64,000 bases of DNA from an uncultured Candidatus Nemicrothrix sp. (GCA_913055915.1 CAJXKL010000005.1:41720-105719); one strand, 5' to 3'. Counted from the stretch's first letter, positions 8,936-19,208 are shown. Notes: generated from the sequence alone by a model not told the origin. Made by a program: numbers and translations.

Positions 8936-9775
8936 ATGGCGCAGAGCACCCGCGAGCGATACCGGGTTGGCCCGGTACGCACCCGCAAGCGCGCCTGGCC
9001 GTTCCCGCTCAACATCTACCAGAGCGCCGTTGGCCGCAAATGGGTCATGGCCCTCACAGGCATCGGCCTTGTCGGCTTCGCCCTCATCCATATGGTCGGC
9101 AACCTGCACGTGTATGAGGGCCCGGCCCGCATGTACGAGTACGCAGAGACCCTCCGCACCCTCGGAGGCGGCCTCGTCCCCAAGAGCTTCATCCTCTGGT
9201 TGATGCGCCTCGGCCTGACGGGAATGTTCGCCCTGCACCTGCATGCCGCAATCACCCTCAAGGACATGAGCCGCCACTCCAGCGACGACGCCGGCCTCAT
9301 GAGCGGAGCCAAGAGGTACGCCGGTGGCCGTGACCACATCGCCGCCACCTACGCCAGCCGCACAATGCGCTGGACCGGCCCGATCATCGCCCTCTACCTG
9401 CTGTTTCACCTGGCCGACCTGACGTGGGGATGGTGGCTCGGCCCCGACTTCGTCCGAGGCGATCCGTACCACAACGTGGCCACGTCGCTGGCGAGCCTGC
9501 CGGTGGCAATCCTCTACGTGGTGGCCAACATCGCTCTCGCCCTCCACATATTCCACGGCGCCTGGTCCATCTTCCAGAGCCTCGGAGTCAACAACCCCCG
9601 CTACAACCACCTGCGACGAGGCCTAGCAACCGGCATCGCCGGCCTGATCCTGATCGGCAACCTGTCGTTTCCGATACTCACCCAGACCGGCCTCATCAAC
9701 GAAGACAACCGGGCGTGCCCCGTCAACGACAGCGACGGCCTTGTCTGCCTCGCCGAAGAGGCAGAGGGACACTGA
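8936..9775 (+). CDS. sdhC: Succinate dehydrogenase cytochrome b subunit (b558 family)
   Basis: The 279-residue membrane anchor has five hydrophobic helices and conserved His in [25 protein letters not shown] and [10 protein letters not shown] for two b-type hemes. This single-subunit anchor (SdhC of the b558 type) binds quinone and passes electrons from SdhB. It ends TGATG: the stop overlaps the sdhA ATG, so the pair is translationally coupled. The C-terminal stretch after the last helix holds two Cys (RACPV, GLVCLA). Confidence 0.9.
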   Translation: MAQSTRERYRVGPVRTRKRAWPFPLNIYQSAVGRKWVMALTGIGLVGFALIHMVGNLHVYEGPARMYEYAETLRTLGGGLVPKSFILWLMRLGLTGMFALHLHAAITLKDMSRHSSDDAGLMSGAKRYAGGRDHIAATYASRTMRWTGPIIALYLLFHLADLTWGWWLGPDFVRGDPYHNVATSLASLPVAILYVVANIALALHIFHGAWSIFQSLGVNNPRYNHLRRGLATGIAGLILIGNLSFPILTQTGLINEDNRACPVNDSDGLVCLAEEAEGH

Positions 9776-11724
9776 TGGAACCCACCCCCGCTTCCCAACC
9801 CAACTCGATGGTTCTGGACTCACAGGTCCCCGACGGGCCTATCGCCGACCTGTGGGAGAACCACAAGTTCTCGATGAACCTGGTCAACCCATCGAACAAG
9901 CGGAAGTTCGAGGTCATAGTCGTAGGCACCGGCCTCGCCGGAGCATCAGCCGCAGCGACTCTGGGCGAACTCGGCTACAGGGTCAAGGCATTCACCTTCC
10001 ACGACAGCCCGCGCCGGGCCCACAGCATCGCCGCTCAGGGCGGCATCAACGCAGCCAAGAACTACCCGAACGACGGCGACTCCGTACACCGCCTCTTCTA
10101 CGACACCGTCAAGGGCGGCGACTACCGCTCCCGCGAAGCGAACGTCCACCGCCTCGCAGAGGTGTCGGTAAACATCATCGACCAGGCCACCGCCCAGGGG
10201 GTTCCATTCGCCCGCGACTACGGCGGCCTGCTGGACAACCGCTCCTTCGGTGGTGCCCAGGTCTCACGCACCTTCTACGCACGCGGCCAGACCGGCCAGC
10301 AACTCCTGCTGGGTGCCTACTCGGCCCTGATGCGACAGGTCGCTGCGGGTACCGTCGAGCTCCACAACAGGTCCGAACTCCTCGACGTCGTGCTCAAGGA
10401 CGGTCGGGCCTGCGGAATCGTCACCCGTGACCTGCTCTCGGGCGAGGTGACCCCCCACTCCGCACATGCCGTGGTCCTGGCAACCGGTGGATACGGCAAC
10501 GTCTACTTCCTGTCCACCAACGCAATGATGTGCAACGTCACAGCAGCCTGGCGGGCCCACCGACGCGGCGCCCTGTTCGCCAACCCCTGTTACACACAGA
10601 TCCACCCGACCTGCATTCCCGCCAGCGACGACTTCCAATCCAAGTTGACCCTAATGTCCGAGTCGCTGCGCAACGACGGCCGCATCTGGGTTCCCTCAAC
10701 AGCCGACGAGAGCAGACAGGCAGGCGACATTCCAGAGGCTGAACGCGACTACTACCTCGAACGCAAGTACCCGGCGTTCGGAAACCTCGTCCCCAGGGAC
10801 GTGGCATCCCGCAACGCAAAGACGGTCGTCGACGCAGGACACGGCGTCGGGCCACTCCGCAACGGCGTCTACCTCGACTTCGCCGCAGCCATCGAACGTG
10901 ACGGCCAGGACGCCATCGCCGCCCGTTACGGAAACCTCTTCGACATGTACCAGCGCATCACCGGCGAGAACCCGTACTCGAGCCCGATGCGCATCTACCC
11001 CGCCAGCCACTACACGATGGGCGGGCTCTGGGTCGACTACCACCTGATGACCAATGTGCCGGGCATGTACGCCATCGGCGAGGCCAACTTCAGCGACCAC
11101 GGCGCCAACCGCCTGGGTGCCAGCGCCCTCATGCAGGGACTGGCCGACGGCTACTTCGTCCTTCCATACACGATCGGCGACGACCTGGCCGGCCTGCTGG
11201 GAGACTCAGTCGTACCCACCGACGACCCGGTGTTCACCTCAGTTGTCACTGGGATCGAGGACGAAACCAGCAGGTGGCTCTCAACCAACGGAAGCAGGTC
11301 TGTCGACCACTTCCACCGGGAGTTGGGCCGCATGGTCTGGGACAACATCGGAATGGCAAGGAACGAACAGGGGCTCAGACAGGCCCTGTCAGACATCCCG
11401 GCGCTCCGAGAAGAGTTCCACAGGGACGTCCGGGTCCTCGGCAGCGCCGACACGCTCAACCAGTCCCTGGAAAAGGCGGGAAGGGTTGCCGACTTCTTCG
11501 ACCTGGCCGAGTTGATGGCCCGCGACGCACTTGAACGAGAGGAGTCGTGCGGCGGCCACTTCAGGGAGGAACACCAGACCACCGAGGGAGAGGCCCAGCG
11601 TGACGACGACAACTTCTCCCACGTTGCCGCCTGGGAGTGGAACGGTCCAGACACACCGCAGACCCGTCATGTCGAAGAGCTCACATTCGACAACGTTGCG
11701 CTTTCACAGCGCTCGTACAAGTAG
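9775..11724 (+). CDS. sdhA: Succinate dehydrogenase flavoprotein subunit
   Basis: The protein of 649 residues oxidises succinate to fumarate in the TCA cycle on the cytoplasmic membrane face. It has the FAD-binding [12 protein letters not shown] motif (about residue 47), the [11 protein letters not shown] segment with the flavinylated His expected just before it (RRAHS), a catalytic Arg region near RVAS/DVASR, and [12 protein letters not shown] toward the C-terminus. The open frame begins upstream inside sdhC, but ATG 9775 overlaps the sdhC stop. The length fits the non-classical b558 SdhA group. Confidence 0.93.
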   Translation: MEPTPASQPNSMVLDSQVPDGPIADLWENHKFSMNLVNPSNKRKFEVIVVGTGLAGASAAATLGELGYRVKAFTFHDSPRRAHSIAAQGGINAAKNYPNDGDSVHRLFYDTVKGGDYRSREANVHRLAEVSVNIIDQATAQGVPFARDYGGLLDNRSFGGAQVSRTFYARGQTGQQLLLGAYSALMRQVAAGTVELHNRSELLDVVLKDGRACGIVTRDLLSGEVTPHSAHAVVLATGGYGNVYFLSTNAMMCNVTAAWRAHRRGALFANPCYTQIHPTCIPASDDFQSKLTLMSESLRNDGRIWVPSTADESRQAGDIPEAERDYYLERKYPAFGNLVPRDVASRNAKTVVDAGHGVGPLRNGVYLDFAAAIERDGQDAIAARYGNLFDMYQRITGENPYSSPMRIYPASHYTMGGLWVDYHLMTNVPGMYAIGEANFSDHGANRLGASALMQGLADGYFVLPYTIGDDLAGLLGDSVVPTDDPVFTSVVTGIEDETSRWLSTNGSRSVDHFHRELGRMVWDNIGMARNEQGLRQALSDIPALREEFHRDVRVLGSADTLNQSLEKAGRVADFFDLAELMARDALEREESCGGHFREEHQTTEGEAQRDDDNFSHVAAWEWNGPDTPQTRHVEELTFDNVALSQRSYK

Positions 11725-11733
11725 GAGCCAGCC

Positions 11734-12504
11734 ATGAGCGACACCATCTCCGTCACCATCAGGGTCTGGCGACAGGACGGCCCCGACACCCCTGGCCGCT
11801 TCGAAACCCACCCGCAGCAGATAACCACTGATGCCTCATTCCTCGAGATGCTCGACCTCCTCAACGAGCAGCTCAACGACCGCGGCGAGGAACCGATCGT
11901 CTTCGAGTCCGACTGCCGCGAAGGCATCTGTGGAACCTGCGGTGTGATGATCAACGGCCGCGCCCACGGCCCACAGAGGGCCACGGCGACCTGTCAGCTC
12001 CACATGCGCGAGTTCGCAGACGGTGACGAGATCGTCATCGAGCCCTTCCGTGCAGCGGGCTTCCCCATAATACGCGACCTTGCCATTGATCGGTCGCCGC
12101 TCGACCACATCATTGAGAGCGGTGGCTACATCTCGGTGGGGTCAGGAGCCGCACCCGACGCCAACCTCACACCAGTCCCCAGGGAAGCGGCCGAGCGGGC
12201 ATTTGACGCTGCTGCCTGCATCGGTTGTGGTGCGTGCGTGGCCGCCTGCCCGAACTCGGCAGCACAGCTGTTCACCTCGGCGAAGGTCGGGCACATGGCA
12301 CTTCTTCCGCAGGGCCAACCTGAGCGCTGGAGCCGCACTGAGGCGATGGTTGAGGTAATGGAGTCCTATTTCGGGCCCTGCACCAACCACGGCGAGTGCC
12401 ACGAAGCGTGCCCCAAGGAGATAAGCCTCGACTTCATCGCCTACCTGAACCGCGACTACGTGAAGGCCAAGGTCAAGAACCGGGCCCTCTCCGGCCAGCG
12501 CTGA
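11734..12504 (+). CDS. sdhB: Succinate dehydrogenase iron-sulfur subunit
   Basis: The 256-residue electron-transfer subunit has an N-terminal [2Fe-2S] ferredoxin fold (CREGICGTCGVMING, with a later Cys in ATCQLHM) and a C-terminal ferredoxin domain (CIGCGACVAACPNSA, then CTNHGECHEACPKEI) for the [4Fe-4S] and [3Fe-4S] clusters. It carries electrons from the SdhA flavin to the heme/quinone anchor. The gene follows sdhA by nine bases and closes the sdhCAB operon. Confidence 0.93.
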   Translation: MSDTISVTIRVWRQDGPDTPGRFETHPQQITTDASFLEMLDLLNEQLNDRGEEPIVFESDCREGICGTCGVMINGRAHGPQRATATCQLHMREFADGDEIVIEPFRAAGFPIIRDLAIDRSPLDHIIESGGYISVGSGAAPDANLTPVPREAAERAFDAAACIGCGACVAACPNSAAQLFTSAKVGHMALLPQGQPERWSRTEAMVEVMESYFGPCTNHGECHEACPKEISLDFIAYLNRDYVKAKVKNRALSGQR

Positions 12505-13082
12505 ACCCCCGCTCCACCTGCCACCACTCCCACCCGGCCCGGATCGCCGGCACGTCCTCCGTTTCACAGGACGTTCGGCTACGGACACACCGACACTCCG
12601 GCCCCCGCCAGTCCTCTCCCCCCGGGAGGGCCCTGAAGCCACAGGACCCGCTATATGTCCGAAAGACCAGAGGAACGAAGAGCCTCCCGGATTAACCGAA
12701 TCTGCGCGATTGACACCTCAGGTGGTTGCGGTCTCGGTTCTCCAGGAGGTAGGAGCGCGGCTAGGTGCCGGGTACTCCGAAGGCAACGTCTGGTGAGCCG
12801 TAGGAGTGTCCGGCGACCAGTCGCTGCAGGTCCAGAGATAGGGACCGAACAGGTTGACAAGGGGTGGGCCCGGCGCGACAGTGAGGCCAGCACGTTCGGT
12901 AGTCGCCAGCGACAGGAGAACAGACCGTGCGAGAAGACCGGTACGAGGAACGCAGCCGAGCCCCGCCTGGCGGGTGAGTCCGAGGCCCCTGACCGAGCCG
13001 GTCCCCTCACGCTCTCGCGACCAACGCCCTGCTGGGCCATGGAGAACGTTGACGCGCGACGACCCGATCAGGGACTCAGAGG
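12505..13082. other. Gene-free GC-rich interval, possible structured RNA
   Basis: About 580 bases after sdhB hold no convincing gene. Open frames exist on both strands (12655-13440 plus, 12651-13040 minus) but are Arg/Ser/Pro-rich and low in complexity, as expected of GC-rich non-coding DNA. Local pairing is visible, for example GGTCC-AGAGATA-GGGACC near 12829 and TACTCC/GGAGTG near 12776-12808. A TTGACA occurs at 12710 without a clear -10. I checked by eye for RNase P, tmRNA, SRP and cobalamin-riboswitch signatures and found none. Confidence 0.35.
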
Positions 13083-13115
13083 AACGGCGCCCTCCCGGCC
13101 GGGACGGGCGCCGTT
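13083..13115. terminator. Strong hairpin terminator, possibly bidirectional
   Basis: A perfect 10-bp stem, AACGGCGCCC (13083-13092) pairing with GGGCGCCGTT (13106-13115), encloses a self-complementary loop, with only a short T run on either side. It lies just after the minus-strand hydrolase gene end and at the end of the gene-free interval, so it could end transcripts arriving from either side. Confidence 0.6.
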
Positions 13116-13127
13116 TCGCGGGGAGCC

Positions 13128-13955
13128 TCAGACAGTCAGGTGTTCGAGGAGCCTCGGCAGCAGGTCCGGGAGGCAGGCATCGGGAACCTCATGTCCCAGT
13201 CCTTCGACGAGCCAGAGGCGTGCACCGGGAATTCCGTCGGCCAGGGCCAGAGCATGTTCAACTGGAAATACGGGATCCGCTGTTCCGTGGACCACGAGTG
13301 TGGGCACGGTGATCTCGCCGAGGCTGTCGAGGCGTGACAGCGAGGCCCCCACGGCGGGCCCGTGGCCAGACTCTGGATACCAGCAGCGTTCAACCTCTAG
13401 TTCGGCAACAGATCTGGATGCCTCATCGTCAAACGGGTAGCGGGGGCCAGCGAACAGGCGATCCAGCTCCACAACCCAGGCCACCCGCTCGGCCTCGTCT
13501 GCGGGAGGCGGAGCGAAGAGCCTTTCGGCCATCCTGTCGACCAACCAGTCGGCCGCCGACGGGAGCCGTTCATCGCCCAGCCCCGGGGATGAACAGAGCA
13601 GGGCGAGCGACCGAACCCTCTCAGGATTCGTGAGCGCCAGCACCTGTCCGACCATGCCGCCCATTGATCGACCGATCACGTGGGCTGAGTCGACTGAGAG
13701 ACCGTCCATGACAGAGAGGGCATCGGTCGCCATGTCGTCAAGGGTGTAGCCGATATCGGAGGCAACCTTGGTCGAGAGCCCGCTGTCCCTGTTGTCAAAG
13801 CGCACAACACGAAAGCCGGAAGCTACAAGGGGATCGACCAGCGCCGGCGTCCAACGGGTGCAGTGGGCGTCCGCACCGGAGATGAGCAGAACCGGCTCGG
13901 CGTCGTCATCGCCGAAGACCTCCACGAACAGGTCGACTTCGATTCCCCCGGCCAT
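13128..13955 (-). CDS. Alpha/beta-fold hydrolase
   Basis: This 275-residue serine hydrolase of the 3-oxoadipate enol-lactonase/esterase type has the nucleophile elbow GRSMGG (about Ser96), an acid residue in HGTADPVFP and a catalytic His in GLGHEVPD near the C-terminus. RFDNRDSGLS is the conserved strand-loop of this group. The substrate is unknown. Its ATG is preceded by TAGCCT (13964-13969, minus strand) with an eight-base gap, so the mRNA is probably leaderless. It is divergent from the thioesterase gene. Confidence 0.85.
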   Translation of the reverse strand: MAGGIEVDLFVEVFGDDDAEPVLLISGADAHCTRWTPALVDPLVASGFRVVRFDNRDSGLSTKVASDIGYTLDDMATDALSVMDGLSVDSAHVIGRSMGGMVGQVLALTNPERVRSLALLCSSPGLGDERLPSAADWLVDRMAERLFAPPPADEAERVAWVVELDRLFAGPRYPFDDEASRSVAELEVERCWYPESGHGPAVGASLSRLDSLGEITVPTLVVHGTADPVFPVEHALALADGIPGARLWLVEGLGHEVPDACLPDLLPRLLEHLTV

Positions 13956-13997
13956 GGGACCGGAGGCTAGCCACGGATCCGCTGTGTCTACCCGTCC

Positions 13998-14025
13998 ATG
14001 ACAGCGCTCGACAAGGCACTAGCGT
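13998..14025 (+). promoter_or_regulatory. Promoter of the thioesterase-DUF368 operon
   Basis: ATGACA (13998-14003), a 16-base spacer and TAGCGT (14020-14025) precede the GTG start at 14033 by seven bases. The first transcribed base should be at or next to the start codon, that is, a leaderless mRNA. It overlaps no other signal I can see. Confidence 0.5.
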
Positions 14026-14032
14026 CACACGG

Positions 14033-14446
14033 GTGCCAGCACACCTCCATCCGGTGAAGGTCCGCTTCTACGAACTGGACCCGTACGGACATCTCAACCA
14101 TTCGGTATACGTCCAACTCTTCGAAACGGGACGCATCGAGTTGCTCGATGCCGTGGGCCTGGGCCTCAGCGACCTTGACGAACAGGGCTACAGATTCGTG
14201 GTCACCAACATTGAAACCACTTTCGTAAAGTCGGTCGAGGCCGGTGATTCGCTCGTGGTCGAGACCGAGGTGGTTGAGACCCGGCGAGCGTCGTCTATCT
14301 GGCACCAACGAATCCTCCGGGGAGACGACGTGATGGCCACCCAGCAGGTCCGGGCCGCTATCACCGACTCGAACGGCAGGCCGACCAGGGCCCCGGCCGA
14401 GTTGACTGAAGGGCTCGCACCGTTCACGGCGGACACCGACACGTGA
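14033..14446 (+). CDS. Acyl-CoA thioesterase (4HBT hot-dog family)
   Basis: The 137-residue single hot-dog protein carries the 4-hydroxybenzoyl-CoA-thioesterase type motif ELDPYGHLNHSVYVQLFE with the catalytic Asp about residue 15. It cleaves a CoA thioester; the acyl chain is not predictable. It uses a GTG start with a promoter directly in front. Its TGA overlaps the GTG of the DUF368 gene by four bases, so the two are coupled, which is worth noting because the second gene is a lipid-carrier transporter family. Confidence 0.83.
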   Translation: MPAHLHPVKVRFYELDPYGHLNHSVYVQLFETGRIELLDAVGLGLSDLDEQGYRFVVTNIETTFVKSVEAGDSLVVETEVVETRRASSIWHQRILRGDDVMATQQVRAAITDSNGRPTRAPAELTEGLAPFTADTDT

Positions 14447-15354
14447 CCGGATGCCGCCGTGCGGCGGTGCACATGCTCCGCGGGCTGTGCATGGGGGCCG
14501 CTGATGTGGTTCCGGGGGTGTCGGGTGGAACCATCGCCCTTCTTCTCGGCATCTACGACCGTCTCATCGATTCGGTCAGAAACGGATCAAGGTCGCTGGG
14601 CCTTCTTCTCCGTGGCGACCTGCGGGGCTCTCTAACCCGTGCGCGGTCAGTCGAATGGGCGTTCCTCCTTCCTCTGCTGATCGGGGTCGCCGTAGCTGTG
14701 ACAGCGCTTGCCGGCCCGATCGAAGCCGGCCTGGCCAACCATCCCGAGTCCATGGCTGGGCTGTTTCTAGGGCTGGTACTGGCCTCAATCCTGATCGCTC
14801 GGCGAATTCCCGACTCCTGGACCACAGGGGGGGTGGGCCTGATGGCCGCAGTTGCCGTCGCCCTGTTCGTGGCCCTTGACTGGCAAGCTGGCCCGGTGGC
14901 GGACCCGTCGGCCCCAGCCCTGTTCGTATCCGGAATGGTCGCCATCTGCGCCATGATCCTCCCCGGAATCTCGGGCGCATTCCTCCTGTTGATGCTCGGC
15001 ATGTACAGCCACGTCCTGGGAGCGGTCGACGACAGGATGCTGGGCGACCTGGCCCTGTTCGGCCTGGGTGCCGTCACAGGCCTTGCGCTCTTTTCAACCC
15101 TGCTGGGTCGCCTGCTGGATCGCCACCACGACCTCGTGCTGGCAGCCCTGATCGGCCTGATGGTCGGCTCGCTACGGGTGCTCTGGCCCTGGCCCAACGG
15201 TGTCGGCGTGATCGAAAGGGACAGCACCGAGGTGGTCTCGGGTGCATCCCTGGATTGGCCGACCGCCTCGGAGATGCCAGTGCCCCTGCTGTTGGCAGTG
15301 GCCGCCATGGTGGTAGTGCTGGGCCTTGACTCCCTCGCCCGTCGCCGATCCTGA
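14443..15354 (+). CDS. popT: DUF368 family membrane protein (PopT-like undecaprenyl-phosphate transporter)
   Basis: The polytopic protein of 303 residues opens with the family signature GAADVVPGVSGGTIALLLGIYDRLI and repeats a similar pattern in PGISGAFLLLMLGMYSHVLGA, reflecting an internal inverted duplication. DUF368 proteins were recently identified as translocases that return undecaprenyl phosphate across the membrane for cell-wall synthesis, alongside DedA-type UptA proteins. Assignment to PopT is by family, and the activity of this member is inferred. It is translated with the preceding thioesterase. Confidence 0.8.
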   Translation: MTGCRRAAVHMLRGLCMGAADVVPGVSGGTIALLLGIYDRLIDSVRNGSRSLGLLLRGDLRGSLTRARSVEWAFLLPLLIGVAVAVTALAGPIEAGLANHPESMAGLFLGLVLASILIARRIPDSWTTGGVGLMAAVAVALFVALDWQAGPVADPSAPALFVSGMVAICAMILPGISGAFLLLMLGMYSHVLGAVDDRMLGDLALFGLGAVTGLALFSTLLGRLLDRHHDLVLAALIGLMVGSLRVLWPWPNGVGVIERDSTEVVSGASLDWPTASEMPVPLLLAVAAMVVVLGLDSLARRRS

Positions 15355-15355
15355 C

Positions 15356-16303
15356 TCAGCCGCCCTGGGGCTGGTTGTACTCCACCCAGGCGTGGCCACT
15401 GCGTCCATCATCGGTGGTGACGGCCATGAGGCCCCGCGGAAGCCTGGATTCACGACCGTCGTCAGGGTTGACGAGCAGCACAGGCGCCCAGCCCACTGGA
15501 TCCAGTTCGAACGTGACGTCACCGAGTGTGACAATCCCGCTGGCGGGAATGCCATCCGGTCCCAATGCGGGCACCGATGCCACCTCGTAGCTACCCACCA
15601 GGCCGGCGGGGGTCGATCGGTAGCCGATGCCCACCTCACGGTCCGCAGCGACCACCACATGGAAGCGTTCCCCGTCATCCAGGCGGCCCGAGAACCAGAT
15701 CCACCCGTGGGCCCACCAGTCGCGAACGGCCCACGAGTGGTCGCGTTGACCCCAACCGTCCACCCTCACCAGCTGGTCACCAACCGTCACCTCGCCGGAC
15801 ACGCGGCACGGAACCTCGTACCTGGGGGTGAGCCCGTAGTGGAATGCCCACGGCAGAGCGCCTTCAGGGGCCTCCTCAGGACCATCCGTCTCCCACCCGA
15901 GGTCAACGCCCACCGCCACCCTGTCACCGCGGATCCCTGCGGAACCGCCACGGTAGGCATCCGCCGGATCGGCCACGGCGACGCCGTAGGCCTCCACGTT
16001 GACGCTGAAGTGCTCCAACGGCTCATCGACCCGCAGTTCGGCCCACAACCCGGCTGCCCTGACCTTTAGTTCGGCGGGTGCCGGAAGGGGCACCTCGTGG
16101 TCCACCACCAGGACGGTGGGTTCATCCTCGCCCACCAGGCAGCACCAGACCCAGGACACGCCCAGGTTCGGATAGAGGCCCAGGCGCACATAGCCGCCCG
16201 TGCGGCCGTCGGAGTCGAACCAGTCGAGGTAGTAGGACTCGTTCCAGAACAGGTCCGGTTCCGGCTCGTGGCGGTTCTCATCCCCCAGGTCTGGAACTCT
16301 CAT
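15356..16303 (-). CDS. Lipocalin/CrtC-like protein (DUF7064/7065 type)
   Basis: The 315-residue beta-rich protein has the distinctive GWGQRDHSWAVRDWWAHGW segment (about residues 190-208) and later GRLDDGERFHVV, features of the actinobacterial family related to hydroxyneurosporene-synthase/AttH-like beta barrels. Such proteins are often encoded beside lipid or steroid enzymes, but the reaction is unknown. I place the start at ATG 16303. A longer reading from 16372 would overlap the neighbour. It is the last gene of the three-gene operon 15356-17776. Confidence 0.65.
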   Translation of the reverse strand: MRVPDLGDENRHEPEPDLFWNESYYLDWFDSDGRTGGYVRLGLYPNLGVSWVWCCLVGEDEPTVLVVDHEVPLPAPAELKVRAAGLWAELRVDEPLEHFSVNVEAYGVAVADPADAYRGGSAGIRGDRVAVGVDLGWETDGPEEAPEGALPWAFHYGLTPRYEVPCRVSGEVTVGDQLVRVDGWGQRDHSWAVRDWWAHGWIWFSGRLDDGERFHVVVAADREVGIGYRSTPAGLVGSYEVASVPALGPDGIPASGIVTLGDVTFELDPVGWAPVLLVNPDDGRESRLPRGLMAVTTDDGRSGHAWVEYNQPQGG

Positions 16304-16316
16304 CTGATACCCCGAT

Positions 16317-17423
16317 CTACGTGTACAAGGGGTAGGGCACGTCGTCCGGGTTCCGTTCCGGGGGATCAGCATCCGCCGTCACCAACCCGTAGAGGTCCTC
16401 AGAAGTGTCGCGCGGACAGGTCCAGTCGATGGTGTCGGCCACCCCGGCAATTTCAGCAAAGGGCCGAAGGAACGTGAAGTAGACGTAGGCACCGCAGGCG
16501 ATCTTGTCGTCCCGGGACATGGCGACCACGTCCCTGTAGTGCTGTCGCTGTGCGAGCCGCGCCACACCGGTCAACGCCGGGCACTCCTCGTCAGGTACCG
16601 GCACCAGGGACCCGCTGTCGGTCGTGAACAGCCCGAAACCCGTCAGGTGCTCCAGGTAGTCCTCCGGTCTGGTGATCGCCGTTCCGAAGTCGTTGACGGC
16701 CACCTCTACCTCCGGATCCAGCACAAGGGCCGCCGTCAGGCCCGAGTACGGCATGTCGGAGGCAACCCCTGACCACCAAAAGTCACTGGGCCCCAACCTG
16801 TGGTAGTCGCGGACGAGCATTATCCGACCGTCGGGCAGGCGGTACGGCCCGGTGTCGCCGTGGCCCACCCTGGTGTCGAAGTAGAGGAGGAAGAGGTGAT
16901 TGATGAGCGTGGCGTTGAACCGACGGACCAACTCCAGGCGCCCATTATCGAGGGGCCTGGCCCCCTCTGCCAGGGCCTCGATCGTCGGCCTGTCCAAGAC
17001 CTCAATCCTGTTGCCCGCCTCCGCCGCATGGAGATACCCACCACCCCTGTACGCGTAGGAAACCCGTGCCCAGAAGTCCAGAACGGTGTGGGCACGGTCA
17101 ACCGAGTCCAGGGACGGATCAACCATGTTCATGACGTTGCGCCCAAGTAGCCAGAAGTTGGCTATCCCCCACAGGAACACTGAGTTGACCTGGCAACCGG
17201 GCCTCCGGGCAGCCTCCCCAATCTCCTCCGGGGACATGACTGCTGTGATGGCCTCTACTGCATCCGGGTACCTGTGGAAGGCCTCCACCACGGACACCGC
17301 CACATACGGCGTAACGGGAACGAGTTGTGAGGAGTACCCGGTCCGCTCCGCCACGAGCCGAGCCGACACAGGGTTGATTGCCTCCAGGAAGCCGTTGACC
17401 CGTTCAACCCGACCGGCGGCCAT
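16317..17423 (-). CDS. Unknown 368-residue protein, middle gene of a three-gene operon
   Basis: I do not recognise this protein. It is soluble, has no signal peptide, and looks mostly helical. Aromatic-rich segments (FLWGIANFWLLGRNVMNMVD about 105-125, LRPFAEIAGVADTIDWTCP near the end) and an LMLVRDYHRLG-like stretch around residue 215 are the most conserved-looking. Its ATG overlaps the TAA of the upstream phosphohistidine-domain gene (TAATG), so translation is coupled. That coupling suggests the two proteins work together, perhaps as one split enzyme. Confidence 0.65.
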   Translation of the reverse strand: MAAGRVERVNGFLEAINPVSARLVAERTGYSSQLVPVTPYVAVSVVEAFHRYPDAVEAITAVMSPEEIGEAARRPGCQVNSVFLWGIANFWLLGRNVMNMVDPSLDSVDRAHTVLDFWARVSYAYRGGGYLHAAEAGNRIEVLDRPTIEALAEGARPLDNGRLELVRRFNATLINHLFLLYFDTRVGHGDTGPYRLPDGRIMLVRDYHRLGPSDFWWSGVASDMPYSGLTAALVLDPEVEVAVNDFGTAITRPEDYLEHLTGFGLFTTDSGSLVPVPDEECPALTGVARLAQRQHYRDVVAMSRDDKIACGAYVYFTFLRPFAEIAGVADTIDWTCPRDTSEDLYGLVTADADPPERNPDDVPYPLYT

Positions 17424-17776
17424 TAGCTTCCACCGACCACCCTGACGATGCCCACCTCGCCCGTACCATCCAGTTCAACGCAGGCACCGGTGGTTGGTTC
17501 GTCCGTGATCTCGGCAGCTACTACGCCGGGAACCCGGAACTCCCGGCTGATGATTCCTATGTGGCTCCGGATGGTTCCACCTGTACAGACCACACCGGCC
17601 AACTCGTCGAAGATCGGAGAAAGAAACGTTGCACCGGCATCCCTGATGACGGCCACAACCCCCTCAGCACCGGAGGCCATGAGATCCAAGACCTCCTCGG
17701 TGCCTTCCAGTCTCTGCCACACCCCACGAGTCGGTTCATAGTCGAACGTCTTTTGACCACGGGCGATGACCTCCAC
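17423..17776 (-). CDS. Stand-alone PEP-utilising-enzyme mobile (phosphohistidine) domain
   Basis: About 117 residues match the swivelling phosphohistidine domain of PEP synthase, pyruvate phosphate dikinase and rifampin phosphotransferase. GVVCTGGTIRSHIGIISREFRVPGVV carries the predicted phospho-His. There is no ATP-grasp or PEP-barrel domain here or next door. The open frame reaches ATG 17884, but that would overlap the divergent SCP2 gene by 66 bases. GTG 17776 is my best start, without a good ribosome site. The stop overlaps the start of the unknown 368-residue gene. Confidence 0.68.
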   Translation of the reverse strand: MEVIARGQKTFDYEPTRGVWQRLEGTEEVLDLMASGAEGVVAVIRDAGATFLSPIFDELAGVVCTGGTIRSHIGIISREFRVPGVVAAEITDEPTTGACVELDGTGEVGIVRVVGGS

Positions 17777-17818
17777 GATCTGGACCGTAGCCCCGGCCCC
17801 TCCATCTAGGCTTGTTCG

Positions 17819-18208
17819 GTGACCGCTGCCGCCCACCTCTCGCCTGAGTGGATAGCGACCCTCGACGAGGCCGCCGCCCGACACCCCGAGCTTCCTGCTG
17901 GCATGGGCGACCTTCCGATCACCATCGGGTATCTGATCGCCGACGGTCCCTCCTGGTACCTGGTGATCGGTGCCGACCGGATACGTGTGCTTGCCGGAAA
18001 CGTGTCATCCCCGGACGTGTCGTTCAGCACAGATGCTGCGACCGCCACAGAGATTCTCGCGGGCCGCACCGATCCGCTCAGAGCGGTTGTCGACGGGGAC
18101 CTCGACATAGGAGGTGACCCTCGGCTGCTCATGGCGAACCGGGATGTACTGGAAGCCGTGGGCGACCTGTTTGCTGCCGCCCGGGGGGACCTCGGTGAGG
18201 GCCGGTAG
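17819..18208 (+). CDS. SCP2 sterol-carrier-type protein
   Basis: The 129-residue protein has the SCP2 lipid-binding fold pattern: GYLIADGPSWYLVIGADRIRVLAGN strands, PDVSFSTDAATATEILAGRTDPLRAVVDGDLDIGGDPRLLMA and a C-terminal helix. SCP2 domains bind hydrophobic ligands such as sterols or acyl-CoAs. It uses GTG 17819, preceded by TAGGCT (17807-17812) with six bases between, so it is probably leaderless. It is divergent from the phosphohistidine operon, sharing a very short promoter region. Confidence 0.78.
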   Translation: MTAAAHLSPEWIATLDEAAARHPELPAGMGDLPITIGYLIADGPSWYLVIGADRIRVLAGNVSSPDVSFSTDAATATEILAGRTDPLRAVVDGDLDIGGDPRLLMANRDVLEAVGDLFAAARGDLGEGR

Positions 18209-18218
18209 TCCTCTGACC

Positions 18219-19208
<990 letters not shown>

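Noticed and set aside
9424..9774. N-terminal extension of the sdhA frame
   Set aside because: It lies within sdhC in another frame and is Arg/Pro-rich. The real start overlaps the sdhC stop codon.
12505..13127. RNase P RNA, tmRNA or SRP RNA in the gene-free interval
   Set aside because: The signature segments (GAGGAAAGTCC, tmRNA tag and 3' tRNA end, GGAAGCAGCC-type loop) were not found on either strand by eye.
12651..13440. Open frames on both strands across the sdhB-hydrolase interval
   Set aside because: Their composition is dominated by Arg, Ser, Pro and Gly with no domain-like pattern, and one runs into the hydrolase gene. Non-coding DNA explains them better.
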